Source: Candidatus Nomurabacteria bacterium RIFCSPHIGHO2_01_FULL_36_23 (GTDB taxonomy: Bacteria; Patescibacteriota; Minisyncoccia; Phycocordibacterales; UBA9973). Taken from it: a stretch of DNA of 32,054 nucleotides. The stretch lies in contig MFTF01000011.1 of the NCBI GenBank assembly GCA_001786745.1, positions 1 through 32,054 on the forward strand, in the 5' to 3' direction. A program made the position numbers and the translations under genes. The notes under the pieces are model-generated. The model ran no database searches, was not told where the DNA came from, and worked only from the letters and a program-made list of their open reading frames with translations. Below are positions 1 to 6,976 of this stretch, piece after piece. The first letter of the stretch is position 1, and every line of letters starts with the position of its first letter.

Positions 1-1
1 T

Positions 2-85
2 TCTGTTTCTGATATTAAAAACAATGTTACAAATAGAGCAAAAGAGCTTGCCGAGCGTGCCTTTACAAAAATTTGGAATTTTTAA
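2..85 (+). CDS. 3' end of an unidentified gene
   Basis: An open frame runs from the window edge to a TAA at 83-85 and encodes the last 27 residues of a protein, ending AKELAERAFTKIWNF. It lies just upstream of a restriction-endonuclease-like remnant on the same strand, so a modification methyltransferase is one possibility, but no methyltransferase motif is inside the window. Family not recognised. Confidence 0.4.
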   Translation, partial: SVSDIKNNVTNRAKELAERAFTKIWNF

Positions 86-144
86 GTTTCGGAATATGTT
101 ATTCGAATAGTTGACTTTTGTTTGTATTTGATCAAAGATGGGAT

Positions 145-369
145 ATGGAAACTAATAAAAAATTAAAAACATATGCTTGTAAATATTGTAAATATATAAG
201 TGAAAGTATTGGTATTTCTACAATAGAATCACACTATTATTCTTTTTATATAAATACAGACCAATGGAAAGATTTTTATGGTAGTGAAAGCATAGATTCA
301 CAGAAATACTTTTGTATAAATTGTAATAAAAAAATTAATACTAAAATAGCAAATAGTTTAATTTGTTAA
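145..369 (+). CDS. Small Cys-pair (zinc-ribbon-like) protein or N-terminal fragment
   Basis: A 74-residue frame from ATG 145. The ORF track starts at TTG 118, but the ATG gives a more natural start (METNKKLKTYACKYCK). Two CxxC pairs (CKYC near the start, CINC near the end) could bind one zinc ion. The frame closes about 10 nt before the endonuclease-like open frame begins in another phase, so it may be the N-terminal zinc-finger part of the same, now frameshifted, enzyme, or an independent small protein. No family recognised. Confidence 0.35.
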   Translation: METNKKLKTYACKYCKYISESIGISTIESHYYSFYINTDQWKDFYGSESIDSQKYFCINCNKKINTKIANSLIC

Positions 370-377
370 ATAATTAA

Positions 378-767
378 AATCTAAAATTACTCGATAAACC
401 TAAACAAAGTTCTGTTAGAGAAAAAAGTTACCAACCAGATTTGGAATGCGATGATTATATTTATGAAGTAAAGGGTAGAAATTGGAGTACTTCTGGTACT
501 GCGGGAGAAAAAATATTGGGTGTTCCCTTGAAATATGGAGAATTGCCAAATTTATATAAAAAACCACTTCAAATTGTTTTAGTTGGATATCAGGAATATG
601 AAGCTAGACAAGGTTTTGCCTTCGGTGATTTACTAGATAAAAATAATCAAACTTCAGAATTGAAAGAAAGTTTGGCCTTTTATAAAGAACATGAGATTGA
701 ATATATTGCTTTTACAGATATATTAAAAAAGATAGGATTTCCTGATGGTTGTTGGAATAAAAAATAG
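378..767 (+). pseudogene. Type II restriction endonuclease-like C-terminal part, 5' end disrupted
   Basis: The open frame starts right after a TAA at 375-377. It reads SVREKSYQPDLECDDYIYEVKGRNW, which fits a PD-(D/E)XK nuclease core: PD, then EVK about 10 residues on, followed by GTAGEKILG. No ATG or GTG is available upstream in frame. The only track start, TTG 441, would cut off the PD dipeptide, so a complete enzyme cannot be made as read. The 110 residues downstream look intact (LVGYQEYEARQGF). I read it as a decayed or frameshifted endonuclease gene, possibly paired with the gene ending at 85. The alternative is a sequencing error between 369 and 378 joining it to the Cys-pair ORF. Confidence 0.5.
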
Positions 768-791
768 CTAATTTTAGTTTTCCACACCCAC

Positions 792-821
792 TTGACTTTT
801 TATGTTGATTTTTGATATAGT
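792..821 (+). promoter_or_regulatory. Sigma70-type promoter with extended -10
   Basis: TTGACT (792-797), an 18-nt spacer and TGATATAGT (813-821). This is one of the few promoters here with a good -35. Predicted transcription start is near 828, just ahead of a hairpin plus T-run at 837-867, so the product may be a very short RNA or an attenuated leader for the NYN gene. Confidence 0.55.
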
Positions 822-836
822 AGAGGTACTAAGCTC

Positions 837-867
837 ACTGCCACTGTCGCAAGACAAGGGCAGTTTT
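837..867 (+). terminator. Terminator-like hairpin with GCAA tetraloop
   Basis: ACTGCC pairs with GGCAGT. Inside, TGTC-GCAA-GACA forms a second helix closed by a GNRA-type loop. TTTT follows directly. It could end transcription from the 792-821 promoter after about 40 nt. Confidence 0.5.
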
Positions 868-875
868 CGTTTACA

Positions 876-884
876 TGATATAAT
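876..884 (+). promoter_or_regulatory. Extended -10 (TGATATAAT) of the NYN gene
   Basis: TGATATAAT ends 7 nt before the ATG at 892, placing the predicted transcription start at the start codon (leaderless mRNA). Confidence 0.55.
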
Positions 885-891
885 CTATTGA

Positions 892-1461
892 ATGAGTGCA
901 GAAAGAGTAAAAATTTACATAGATGGAGGTAACACATATAAAGCTCTATTTAAGGAATCTAAAAATTCTAAAGATAACTCTTTAATACCCAGAACTGTAC
1001 CTTCTGGAAAAATATTTAGTTTTAAAGAATTTGCTCTTTTTCTTTCTTCTAATAGAAATCTATGCGGCAAAGCATATTATGTTGGAATTGTCAGAAATTA
1101 TGATCATGCTAAAAAGTCAAAAAATATGGTTATCAAGCAACAGAAATTTCTAGCGGCACTTGAAAATGATGGATTTATAATAGAGAGAGGAAAAATCGTC
1201 TATGATCACGAAATCAGAGAAAAAGGAGTTGATGTTAAAATAGCAATTGATATCGTTATTGATGGAATTGAAGATAAATATGATACAGCTATTATTGTTA
1301 GTTCTGATACTGATTTAATACCGGCTATAAAATATGTTCAATCAAAAGGTAAAAAAGTTGAATATATAGGATTTTCCAATCATACTTCTGTGGGTTTAAT
1401 AAAAGAATGTGATAATCAAAGAGTTTTTGTAAGTGCTGATTTACAACAATTCATTATTTGA
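892..1461 (+). CDS. NYN-domain (PIN-like) ribonuclease-family protein
   Basis: A 189-residue protein of the NYN/LabA (DUF88) family, which are PIN-like, metal-dependent RNases or RNA-binding proteins. The acidic residues expected for the active site are visible: IYIDGGN (D11) at the end of the first strand, KGVDVKIAIDIV (D115, D120), and VSSDTDLIP (D139, D141). The C-terminal strand KGKKVEYIGF is also typical. Length is normal for a single-domain member and no extra domain is seen. Start ATG 892 lies 7 nt after a TATAAT, suggesting leaderless translation. The RNA target is unknown. Neighbours (restriction remnant, ATPase) give no functional hint. Confidence 0.85.
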   Translation: MSAERVKIYIDGGNTYKALFKESKNSKDNSLIPRTVPSGKIFSFKEFALFLSSNRNLCGKAYYVGIVRNYDHAKKSKNMVIKQQKFLAALENDGFIIERGKIVYDHEIREKGVDVKIAIDIVIDGIEDKYDTAIIVSSDTDLIPAIKYVQSKGKKVEYIGFSNHTSVGLIKECDNQRVFVSADLQQFII

Positions 1462-1489
1462 TGACTATATCTTCGATTAAAATAACTCC

Positions 1490-1512
1490 AACGGCGTCCC
1501 AGTACGGGAGCC
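1490..1512 (+). repeat. 23-nt direct repeat, copy 1 (upstream of ATPase)
   Basis: AACGGCGTCCCAGTACGGGAGCC; 21 of 23 positions match the copy at 4180-4202. This copy can fold (TCCC/GGGA plus GGC/GCC) and is followed by a T8 run at 1520-1527, so it may also act as terminator of the NYN gene. Confidence 0.7.
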
Positions 1513-1526
1513 AAATAAGTTTTTTT

Positions 1527-1535
1527 TGCTATAAT
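1527..1535 (+). promoter_or_regulatory. Extended -10 (TGCTATAAT) of the P-type ATPase gene
   Basis: TGCTATAAT ends 7 nt before ATG 1543, consistent with a leaderless transcript. The T-run in front of it is shared with the possible NYN terminator. Confidence 0.6.
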
Positions 1536-1542
1536 AGACCCA

Positions 1543-4137
1543 ATGGATAAAGTAAAATTTGTCGAGAATCCGTGGTCTCTGGAGCCAGAGAATATTTTTG
1601 CTGACCTCGAGACGTCTCCACAAGGATTATCGGAACAAGAAGCTCTACGCCGATTAAAAATTTACGGGAAGAATATTTTTCATAAACAAGAGAGACAAAG
1701 CGCAGTCGCCATTTTTCTAAAACAGCTTACAAACCCCCTCATTTTTATTTTAATTGCGGCGGCAATCATTACAACGGTACTTCAAGAATGGACTGAAGTT
1801 GTCGTGATTACACTAGCAGTGCTTATAAATACGGGTTTGGGATTTTACCGCGAGTATCATGCGGAAAACACTCTTGAAAAGTTAAGTAGCTTTATCAAAG
1901 ACCGTTCGCGAGTTATTCGCGACAATCATGAAGCAGAAATTGACTCAGAAATGCTGGTGCCGGGAGATGTGATAAAGCTTTCTTATGGTAGCCGAGTATC
2001 CGCGGATGCGAGAATTATAAATGCCAACAATATAAGTACTGACGAGTCCATCTTGACCGGAGAATCGACCCCGGTACAAAAGTCCGAAGAGGTTAAACTA
2101 GTTTCCGTTTCTGTTTCCGAACGCACCAACATGGTGCATGCAGGCACTCTAACCATTGACGGTTTTGCGACTGCTATTGTTATTTCAACAGGCGATAGAA
2201 CAGAAATAGGGAAAATTGCCGGGTTGGTTTCCGGTATTCATAGGGTCAAAACCCCTATTCAAAAAGGTTTGTCCCGATTAGCATGGGTTATTTTTTCGAT
2301 TGTTGTCATGATAGTTGTCGGTATTTTTATTCTGGGTATTTATCGCGGAGAATCAATTTCTGGCATGTTGGTTCTTTCTGTTGCCGTAGCGGTGGGTGCC
2401 GTGCCGGAAGCTTTACCCATTGCTCTGACGGTTATTCTGTCTATTGGAGCGGAACGTATTGCAAAAAAGCGCGGAATTGTGCGCACTCTCGTTGCGGCGG
2501 AAACACTCGGTTCAACAAGTGTAATTATGACGGACAAGACAGGCACTCTTACTGAAGCAAATATGCGTTTGGTTGGGATCTATAACGTAAACAAACTTGT
2601 GTCCGGGGATACCAGGCCAATGGACTATAGTGAAAACGATCAGAAAGTTCTCGAAATGGCGCTTGCCAATGTGGATGTCTTGATTGAAAATCCAGAAAGC
2701 GAAATATCGGCATGGATTTTTAAAGGAAAACCCTTTGAGGTTAATATCATTAAAACTGCAAGAGACAACGGGCTTGATGTTTCTCGTTTTAGCATAAATG
2801 GAAATTCGCAAATTTTAATCCCATTTAATTCTTCACATAAATTTTCCGTATCAATGCTTGGCAACCTTTTTATAATTATGGGAGCGCCGGATGTGTTGCT
2901 TTCAAAATCAAAAATGGATGCCTCAACATATAATAAAATTGAATCATGGATAACCAAAGCGAGCGAAGAAGGAAAAAGGTTAATTGCGATTGGTAAAAAA
3001 TCATCCGTGATTACCTCGGTCTCCAAGATGGAAAATATTGAATTTATCGGCATCTTGGCTTTTCGTGATCCGGTGCGTAAAGAGGTACCAGCGGCGATAA
3101 GGAGCATTGAATCACTCGGCACGCGTATTGTCATGGTTACGGGTGACTTGAAAGGCACCGCCATTTCCGTTGCACGCGAGATTGGCTGGAATATTGCTGA
3201 ACACGAAGTGCTCACGGGTCACGATTTACAAACCATTTCCAACGAGATCTTGCTTGATACTATTCCATCAATTAAAGTTTTTGCTCGAGTAACACCAGAA
3301 GATAAATTGCGCATTGGTCTCCTGTACCGCAAGCTCGGCGAAGTCGTAGCCATGACCGGAGACGGAGTTAATGATGCGCCGTCACTTAAAGCCATGGACA
3401 TCGGGGTAGCGCTCGGATCCGGCAGTGACGTAGCTAAGAGTGCGGCCGACCTCGTGCTTCTGGATGATAATTTTCAAACCATTAGCATGGCTATACACGA
3501 AGGGCGTAGAATTTTAGTGAATGTCCGTAAGACATTTGTCTATCTTATGTCGAACTCACTGGACGAAGTATTTGTTATCGGCGGGAGTTTGCTAGTGGGT
3601 ATTGCGTTACCCCTCTCGGCGCTTCAAATTATTTGGGTTAATTTATTTACCGGCAGTTTACCGGCGCTTGCCTTTGCCTATGATGAAGACTTTGACCATG
3701 AAATGTCGAAGAGACATACTCTAAAATCTATTTTTACCCGTGAAGTGAATATTCTTACATTTGGTATTGGTATATTTAGTTCGTTGCTGTTATTTCTTAT
3801 GTATTATGCTCTAATACATTTTGAGGTTGCGCTTCCTCTGGCGCGATCGGTGTTTTTTGTATGCTTTGCCTCCTATATTCTCGTTATCGCTTTCTCATTT
3901 CGTAGTTTACATAAACCGTTGTTTTCTTACCCTGTGTTCTCAAACAAGAAACTTAATCAAAGCGTGCTTCTTGCCGTCATAGTACTGGTTGCAACCATGG
4001 TGATACCGTCATTTCGTGAATTATTTGAACTGGCGCCAGTTCCGCCTGTTTGGTTGTGGTTCATTGCCGGATGGCTTATTCTAAATGTGCTTTTGGTTGA
4101 ATTCGCGAAATATCTATTTAGGACGAAGAGAAGTTAA
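1543..4137 (+). CDS. Cation-transporting P-type ATPase (P2-like)
   Basis: An 864-residue membrane pump that couples ATP hydrolysis to cation transport. Family marks in order: N-terminal cation-ATPase segment (LSEQEALRRLKIYGKNIF), actuator motif TGES (172-175), the M4 motif PEALP (288-292), the phosphorylated aspartate in DKTGTLTE (D331), nucleotide-domain and HAD motifs, and the hinge GDGVNDAP (D607). About six C-terminal membrane segments follow. PEALP resembles the PEGLP of P2A/P2B Ca2+ pumps, but the ion cannot be fixed from sequence; Ca2+, Mg2+ and Na+ remain open. Length is near the 850-900 usual for the type. The gene stands alone with its own -10 box, and 23-nt direct repeats flank it on both sides. 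GC content and codon use look slightly richer than in the adjoining AT-rich genes. Confidence 0.93.
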   Translation: MDKVKFVENPWSLEPENIFADLETSPQGLSEQEALRRLKIYGKNIFHKQERQSAVAIFLKQLTNPLIFILIAAAIITTVLQEWTEVVVITLAVLINTGLGFYREYHAENTLEKLSSFIKDRSRVIRDNHEAEIDSEMLVPGDVIKLSYGSRVSADARIINANNISTDESILTGESTPVQKSEEVKLVSVSVSERTNMVHAGTLTIDGFATAIVISTGDRTEIGKIAGLVSGIHRVKTPIQKGLSRLAWVIFSIVVMIVVGIFILGIYRGESISGMLVLSVAVAVGAVPEALPIALTVILSIGAERIAKKRGIVRTLVAAETLGSTSVIMTDKTGTLTEANMRLVGIYNVNKLVSGDTRPMDYSENDQKVLEMALANVDVLIENPESEISAWIFKGKPFEVNIIKTARDNGLDVSRFSINGNSQILIPFNSSHKFSVSMLGNLFIIMGAPDVLLSKSKMDASTYNKIESWITKASEEGKRLIAIGKKSSVITSVSKMENIEFIGILAFRDPVRKEVPAAIRSIESLGTRIVMVTGDLKGTAISVAREIGWNIAEHEVLTGHDLQTISNEILLDTIPSIKVFARVTPEDKLRIGLLYRKLGEVVAMTGDGVNDAPSLKAMDIGVALGSGSDVAKSAADLVLLDDNFQTISMAIHEGRRILVNVRKTFVYLMSNSLDEVFVIGGSLLVGIALPLSALQIIWVNLFTGSLPALAFAYDEDFDHEMSKRHTLKSIFTREVNILTFGIGIFSSLLLFLMYYALIHFEVALPLARSVFFVCFASYILVIAFSFRSLHKPLFSYPVFSNKKLNQSVLLAVIVLVATMVIPSFRELFELAPVPPVWLWFIAGWLILNVLLVEFAKYLFRTKRS

Positions 4138-4179
4138 GATTTTCTGACCTTATTAATTACAAGCCACTAAGATGGTACT

Positions 4180-4202
4180 AACAGCGTCCCAGTACAGGAG
4201 CC
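4180..4202 (+). repeat. 23-nt direct repeat, copy 2 (downstream of ATPase)
   Basis: AACAGCGTCCCAGTACAGGAGCC, in the same orientation as copy 1 at 1490-1512 and 43 nt past the ATPase stop. Here GTACT (4175-4179) can pair with AGTAC (4191-4195), a different fold from copy 1. Confidence 0.7.
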
Positions 4203-4269
4203 CTGATGGTTGATTTGCAAAACTTGGTATATAATTAAAGTATTATAATTTATTGTTCACAACATTTTT

Positions 4270-4635
4270 ATGACAAATGAAAAAAAGTTTGAATGGATTT
4301 TAAGAATTGGTGTAGCGGGTGAGTTTCTTGGTCACGGCGTGTTTGCTGTTTTGGGTAAAGCTGACTGGATAAAGTGGACCGAACAGCTGACTGGATTTGA
4401 TACAGCAACAGCTACCATATTTATGACTATTGTGGGGGTAGTTGATATTTTACTGGCTATTCTTGTGATTTGGAAACCGATTCGACCATTATTGCTCTGG
4501 ATGGCTTTTTGGGGTTTCTGGACTGCTCTCGTTCGTCCGCTTGTGGGTTTGCCGACATGGGATTTCATAGAAAGATTTGCTAATTGGGCCGCGCCGCTTG
4601 CGCTTTATTTCTTTTACAGAAGCAAGAACCAGTAA
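4270..4635 (+). CDS. Small four-helix membrane protein, DoxX-like
   Basis: 121 residues with about four hydrophobic segments (around residues 10-28, 47-65, 70-90 and 99-116). The pattern of a glycine-rich first helix (RIGVAGEFLGHGVFAVLGK) and the ending WDFIERFANWAAPLALYF resembles the DoxX/SURF4-like superfamily, but the match is by shape and not by a diagnostic motif. Two TATAAT boxes (4230-4235, 4244-4249) lie upstream. A second DoxX-like gene (6398-6817) is 2 kb away. Function unknown; some relatives are linked to redox or quinone chemistry. Confidence 0.6.
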   Translation: MTNEKKFEWILRIGVAGEFLGHGVFAVLGKADWIKWTEQLTGFDTATATIFMTIVGVVDILLAILVIWKPIRPLLLWMAFWGFWTALVRPLVGLPTWDFIERFANWAAPLALYFFYRSKNQ

Positions 4636-4674
4636 ATAATCATAATCTTTGATTGTTCAAAGAAATGATTTTCG

Positions 4675-4683
4675 TGCTATAAT
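4675..4683 (+). promoter_or_regulatory. Extended -10 (TGCTATAAT) of the SDR gene
   Basis: Ends 10 nt before ATG 4694. It lies inside the longer ORF starting at 4649, which argues that the upstream start is not used. Confidence 0.55.
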
Positions 4684-4693
4684 TATAATTATT

Positions 4694-5488
4694 ATGGAGT
4701 TGTCGTCATTAAAAGAAATTACTAACCTTAATGGCAAAGTTGTCATTGTTACCGGCGGTGCCATGGGCATTGGTTTTGGTATTGCATATCGCTTGGCTGA
4801 AGCTGGAGCTAATGTGGTCATTGCTGATATTAATGAAGAAGTTGGCAATACTGCAACCAGGGAATTAAATAATAACGAGTGGAAAGCAGAATTTATAAAA
4901 ACTAATGTTGTTGAAGAGAAAGATGTTAAGGATGCGATCGATTTTACGTTAAAAAAATACGGTGGCATTGATATTCTTGTCAATAATGCCGGTATTTATC
5001 CAATTATCTCTGTCATGCAAATGCAACCAGCAGATTTTGATAAAATTTTATCGGTTAACCTTAAGAGTGTTTTCCTTTTTACCAAAGCTGTTGCGGAAGT
5101 AATGATTAAACAAAATAGAGGCGGAAAAATTATAAACATCACGTCGGTTGACGCATTACATCCTTCTTCTGTGGGACTGGCGGTTTATGACGCATCAAAA
5201 CACGGCGTTTGGGGATTTACCAAGAATACTGCGCTAGAACTTGCGCCACATAACATTCAAGTCAACGCCATTGCTCCAGGCGGTATTGCTACTCCAGGTA
5301 CTGGGGCTGGTAAATCTGTAACCCCTGAAATGGAAGCAATACTTAAAAAATTTTTAGAAAAAATTCCAATGAAACGTATGGGTAATCCTGACGACATTGG
5401 CAAAGTCGCGCTGTTTCTCGCTTCCGACCTTTCAAGTTATATGACTGGTTCACAGATAGTTGTAGATGGGGGAGTTTTACTATCATAA
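4694..5488 (+). CDS. Short-chain dehydrogenase/reductase (SDR)
   Basis: 264 residues from ATG 4694 (MELSSLKEITNLNGKVVIVTGG). The track start at 4649 adds MIVQRNDFRAIIIII, encoded across the promoter, and is rejected. Classical SDR marks: Rossmann TGGAMGIGFGIA, an acidic NAD-type end of strand 2 (VVIADIN), NNAGIYP, catalytic Ser in NITSVDA, and YDASK for the Tyr/Lys pair. The C-terminal DLSSYMTGSQIVVDGG is typical. This is an NAD(H)-dependent oxidoreductase, and the substrate (sugar, polyol or 3-oxoacyl) cannot be told. A terminator at 5512-5533 closes the unit. Confidence 0.92.
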   Translation: MELSSLKEITNLNGKVVIVTGGAMGIGFGIAYRLAEAGANVVIADINEEVGNTATRELNNNEWKAEFIKTNVVEEKDVKDAIDFTLKKYGGIDILVNNAGIYPIISVMQMQPADFDKILSVNLKSVFLFTKAVAEVMIKQNRGGKIINITSVDALHPSSVGLAVYDASKHGVWGFTKNTALELAPHNIQVNAIAPGGIATPGTGAGKSVTPEMEAILKKFLEKIPMKRMGNPDDIGKVALFLASDLSSYMTGSQIVVDGGVLLS

Positions 5489-5511
5489 TTACTAATTAAA
5501 GTATTTTCAAC

Positions 5512-5533
5512 AGCGCCGAATATAGCGCTTTTT
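5512..5533 (+). terminator. Rho-independent terminator after the SDR gene
   Basis: AGCGC (5512-5516) pairs with GCGCT (5525-5529) over an 8-nt loop, followed by T5. Confidence 0.65.
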
Positions 5534-5572
5534 GTTTGTTAATAAGTAACATGGTTGTTTTAAGTGTTTATT

Positions 5573-5610
5573 TGATATAATGACAATGGATAAAGTATTT
5601 TAGAGAGGAG
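5573..5610 (+). promoter_or_regulatory. Extended -10 and strong Shine-Dalgarno of the 5617 gene
   Basis: TGATATAAT (5573-5581) is followed by a roughly 30-nt leader with AGAGAGGAG (5602-5610) placed 6 nt before ATG 5617. This leadered layout contrasts with most genes here. A five-codon reading frame ATGGATAAAGTATTTTAG (5586-5603) sits between them and overlaps the Shine-Dalgarno. Confidence 0.55.
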
Positions 5611-5616
5611 AATACA

Positions 5617-5913
5617 ATGGAGCCACTCACTCTAGAGCAGTTCCTTGAGTATGTAAAGGTGGCGGCGTACTATCTTTTTCTTGAACGTCAGAAGAACTCT
5701 CAGTTCAATGGGAGTTCTTTCAGCAAGATGGAAATTCTATTTCGTCGCGAATTTGGTCGCTGGCCGACCAAGCACGAAATGGCAGAAGAAGATTGGAATT
5801 ACGCCAAATGGGCTGTTGCTCAAAGGCACTTCCTTTTAGGAGATATATTTTTTCGAACGCCCCGACCGGAGGTTCGGGGCACTCACTTTTTTACCACTAT
5901 ATGCTATAATTAA
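5617..5913 (+). CDS. Small protein of unknown function (DUF2934-like appearance)
   Basis: 98 residues with a very good ribosome binding site. The middle part (AAYYLFLERQKN then EEDWNYAKWAVAQ) recalls the Tyr/Leu/Glu plus DW layout of DUF2934 proteins, but this is a weak impression. The last 20 residues (RTPRPEVRGTHFFTTICYN) are encoded by the terminator hairpin at 5859-5892 and run to the promoter of the next gene. The true protein may therefore end earlier through a lost stop or frameshift near the T6 run at 5848-5853. Expression signals are convincing; function unknown. Confidence 0.6.
   Translation: MEPLTLEQFLEYVKVAAYYLFLERQKNSQFNGSSFSKMEILFRREFGRWPTKHEMAEEDWNYAKWAVAQRHFLLGDIFFRTPRPEVRGTHFFTTICYN
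5859..5892 (+). terminator. Strong hairpin plus T-run inside the 3' end of the 5617 ORF
   Basis: GCCCCG-ACC / GGT-CGGGGC with a GGA loop and one bulged T, then ACTCAC and T6 (5887-5892). It overlaps the annotated C-terminus of the 5617 ORF. Confidence 0.65.
5902..5910 (+). promoter_or_regulatory. Extended -10 (TGCTATAAT) of the cupin gene
   Basis: 38 nt before ATG 5949, so this gene would have a leader of about 30 nt, longer than most in the window. Confidence 0.5.
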
Positions 5914-5948
5914 GTAAGGTAATTTTTAAAATTAACTCAAACAAAATT

Positions 5949-6347
5949 ATGAAAGGATTTAAATCAAATATTGAAAAAGATACTTTAGCAAACAATAATT
6001 TCCGTAAGGTGTTATATACTGGAAAGCATAGCCAGTTGGTGTTAATGTCCCTAAATCCTCAAGAAGAAATTGGCATGGAAATTCACTCAGACAACGATCA
6101 ATTTTTCCGCTTTGAACAAGGGCGAGGCAAGTGCATTATTGACGGAAATGAATATGAAGTTGGTGATGGGGTGGCTATTGTTGTGCCCGCTGGATCTTCA
6201 CACAATGTCATTAATACTTCGGACACAGAACAGCTGAAATTCTACACTATCTATTCTCCGGCGCATCATAAAGACGGAATCGTGCGCGAAACAAAAAAAG
6301 AAGCGGAAACGAACGGAGTGGAATTTGATGGTATTGTCACGGAATAG
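5949..6347 (+). CDS. Cupin-domain protein
   Basis: 132-residue single cupin barrel. Motif 1 appears as EIGMEIHSDNDQFFRFEQGRGKCII and motif 2 as GDGVAIVVPAGSSHNVIN. The first motif has the His and acidic ligands (H-D-Q-F variant, with Q where E is usual) and the second a His after GSS. It is a cytosolic metal-binding barrel related to small cupins annotated as mannose-6-phosphate isomerase-like, but without the ERPWG signature of the true PMI at 10036-10386. Function unassigned. Confidence 0.85.
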   Translation: MKGFKSNIEKDTLANNNFRKVLYTGKHSQLVLMSLNPQEEIGMEIHSDNDQFFRFEQGRGKCIIDGNEYEVGDGVAIVVPAGSSHNVINTSDTEQLKFYTIYSPAHHKDGIVRETKKEAETNGVEFDGIVTE

Positions 6348-6359
6348 TTTTTTAGAATG

Positions 6360-6368
6360 TGATATAAT
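6360..6368 (+). promoter_or_regulatory. Extended -10 (TGATATAAT) of the second DoxX-like gene
   Basis: Only 2 nt before the track ATG at 6371, which would put that ATG upstream of the transcription start. Supports the internal ATG at 6398. Confidence 0.5.
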
Positions 6369-6397
6369 GAATGGCTTATTTTATTAATAATAAATTT

Positions 6398-6817
6398 ATG
6401 AATAAACAAAAAATCGTAAACATAATGCTTCGTTTTGCTATGGGTTTTATTTTTCTCTGGGCGTTTTTTGATAAAGTTTTTGGTTTGGGATTTGCAACAA
6501 CTGCGGATAAGGCGTGGATTCGTGGAGGATCGCCAACTACTGGCTTTCTTGCCAATGCAGTGCAAGGTCCTTTTAAAAATCTTTTTCATGGTCTTGCGGG
6601 AATGCCCGTTATTGATTGGCTCTTTATGCTTGGGCTTTTATTTGTGGGTTTAACTCTTATTTTTAAGAAATACGTGAAATGGGGATGTGCGACCGGCGTT
6701 ATAATGCTTGCTCTAATGTATTTAGCTTTACTTTGGCCAGCAAACAATCCAATTATTGATGACCACCTTGTGTATATTTTAGTGCTGATGCTTATTGCTT
6801 TTAAAAGTGAAGAATAA
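6398..6817 (+). CDS. DoxX-like membrane protein
   Basis: 139 residues from ATG 6398 (MNKQKIVNIMLRFAMGFIFLWAFFDKV). The ORF-track start at 6371 is only 2 nt past the -10 box and is unlikely. Four membrane segments are seen. The first helix with RFAMGFIFLWAFFDK and the FKNLFHGLAGMPVIDWLFMLGLLFVGLTLIF segment are typical of the DoxX/thiosulfate:quinone oxidoreductase subunit superfamily. No catalytic partner is nearby. Role unknown. Confidence 0.75.
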   Translation: MNKQKIVNIMLRFAMGFIFLWAFFDKVFGLGFATTADKAWIRGGSPTTGFLANAVQGPFKNLFHGLAGMPVIDWLFMLGLLFVGLTLIFKKYVKWGCATGVIMLALMYLALLWPANNPIIDDHLVYILVLMLIAFKSEE

Positions 6818-6846
6818 AAAAATTACCGCCAGAGGCGATCAAATAT

Positions 6847-6972
6847 ATGGCAAAAAGAAGCACCACGCTTAGTCCTAAAAAAAAATCAAGACATTCTCAT
6901 AAAACCAAAAAAAGACTCGCAATCAAGCAACTTATGCTTGAGAAAAAATCTATTGGCTGGATTTTAAATTAA
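6847..6972 (+). CDS. Possible 41-residue very basic small protein
   Basis: ATG 6847 with AGAGG 11 nt upstream encodes MAKRSTTLSPKKKSRHSHKT... ending GWILN, then TAA at 6970-6972. It is too short for the ORF track. About 15 of 41 residues are Lys/Arg, so nucleic-acid or ribosome binding is plausible. It fills the gap between the DoxX-like gene and the convergent GH130 gene with only 4 nt to spare, which favours it being real. Family not recognised. Confidence 0.45.
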   Translation: MAKRSTTLSPKKKSRHSHKTKKRLAIKQLMLEKKSIGWILN

Positions 6973-6976
6973 GCAA

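Noticed and set aside
2283-2811. ORFs 2283-2555, 2340-2546 and 2512-2811 inside the ATPase gene
   Set aside because: Shadows in other frames of a well-conserved coding region.
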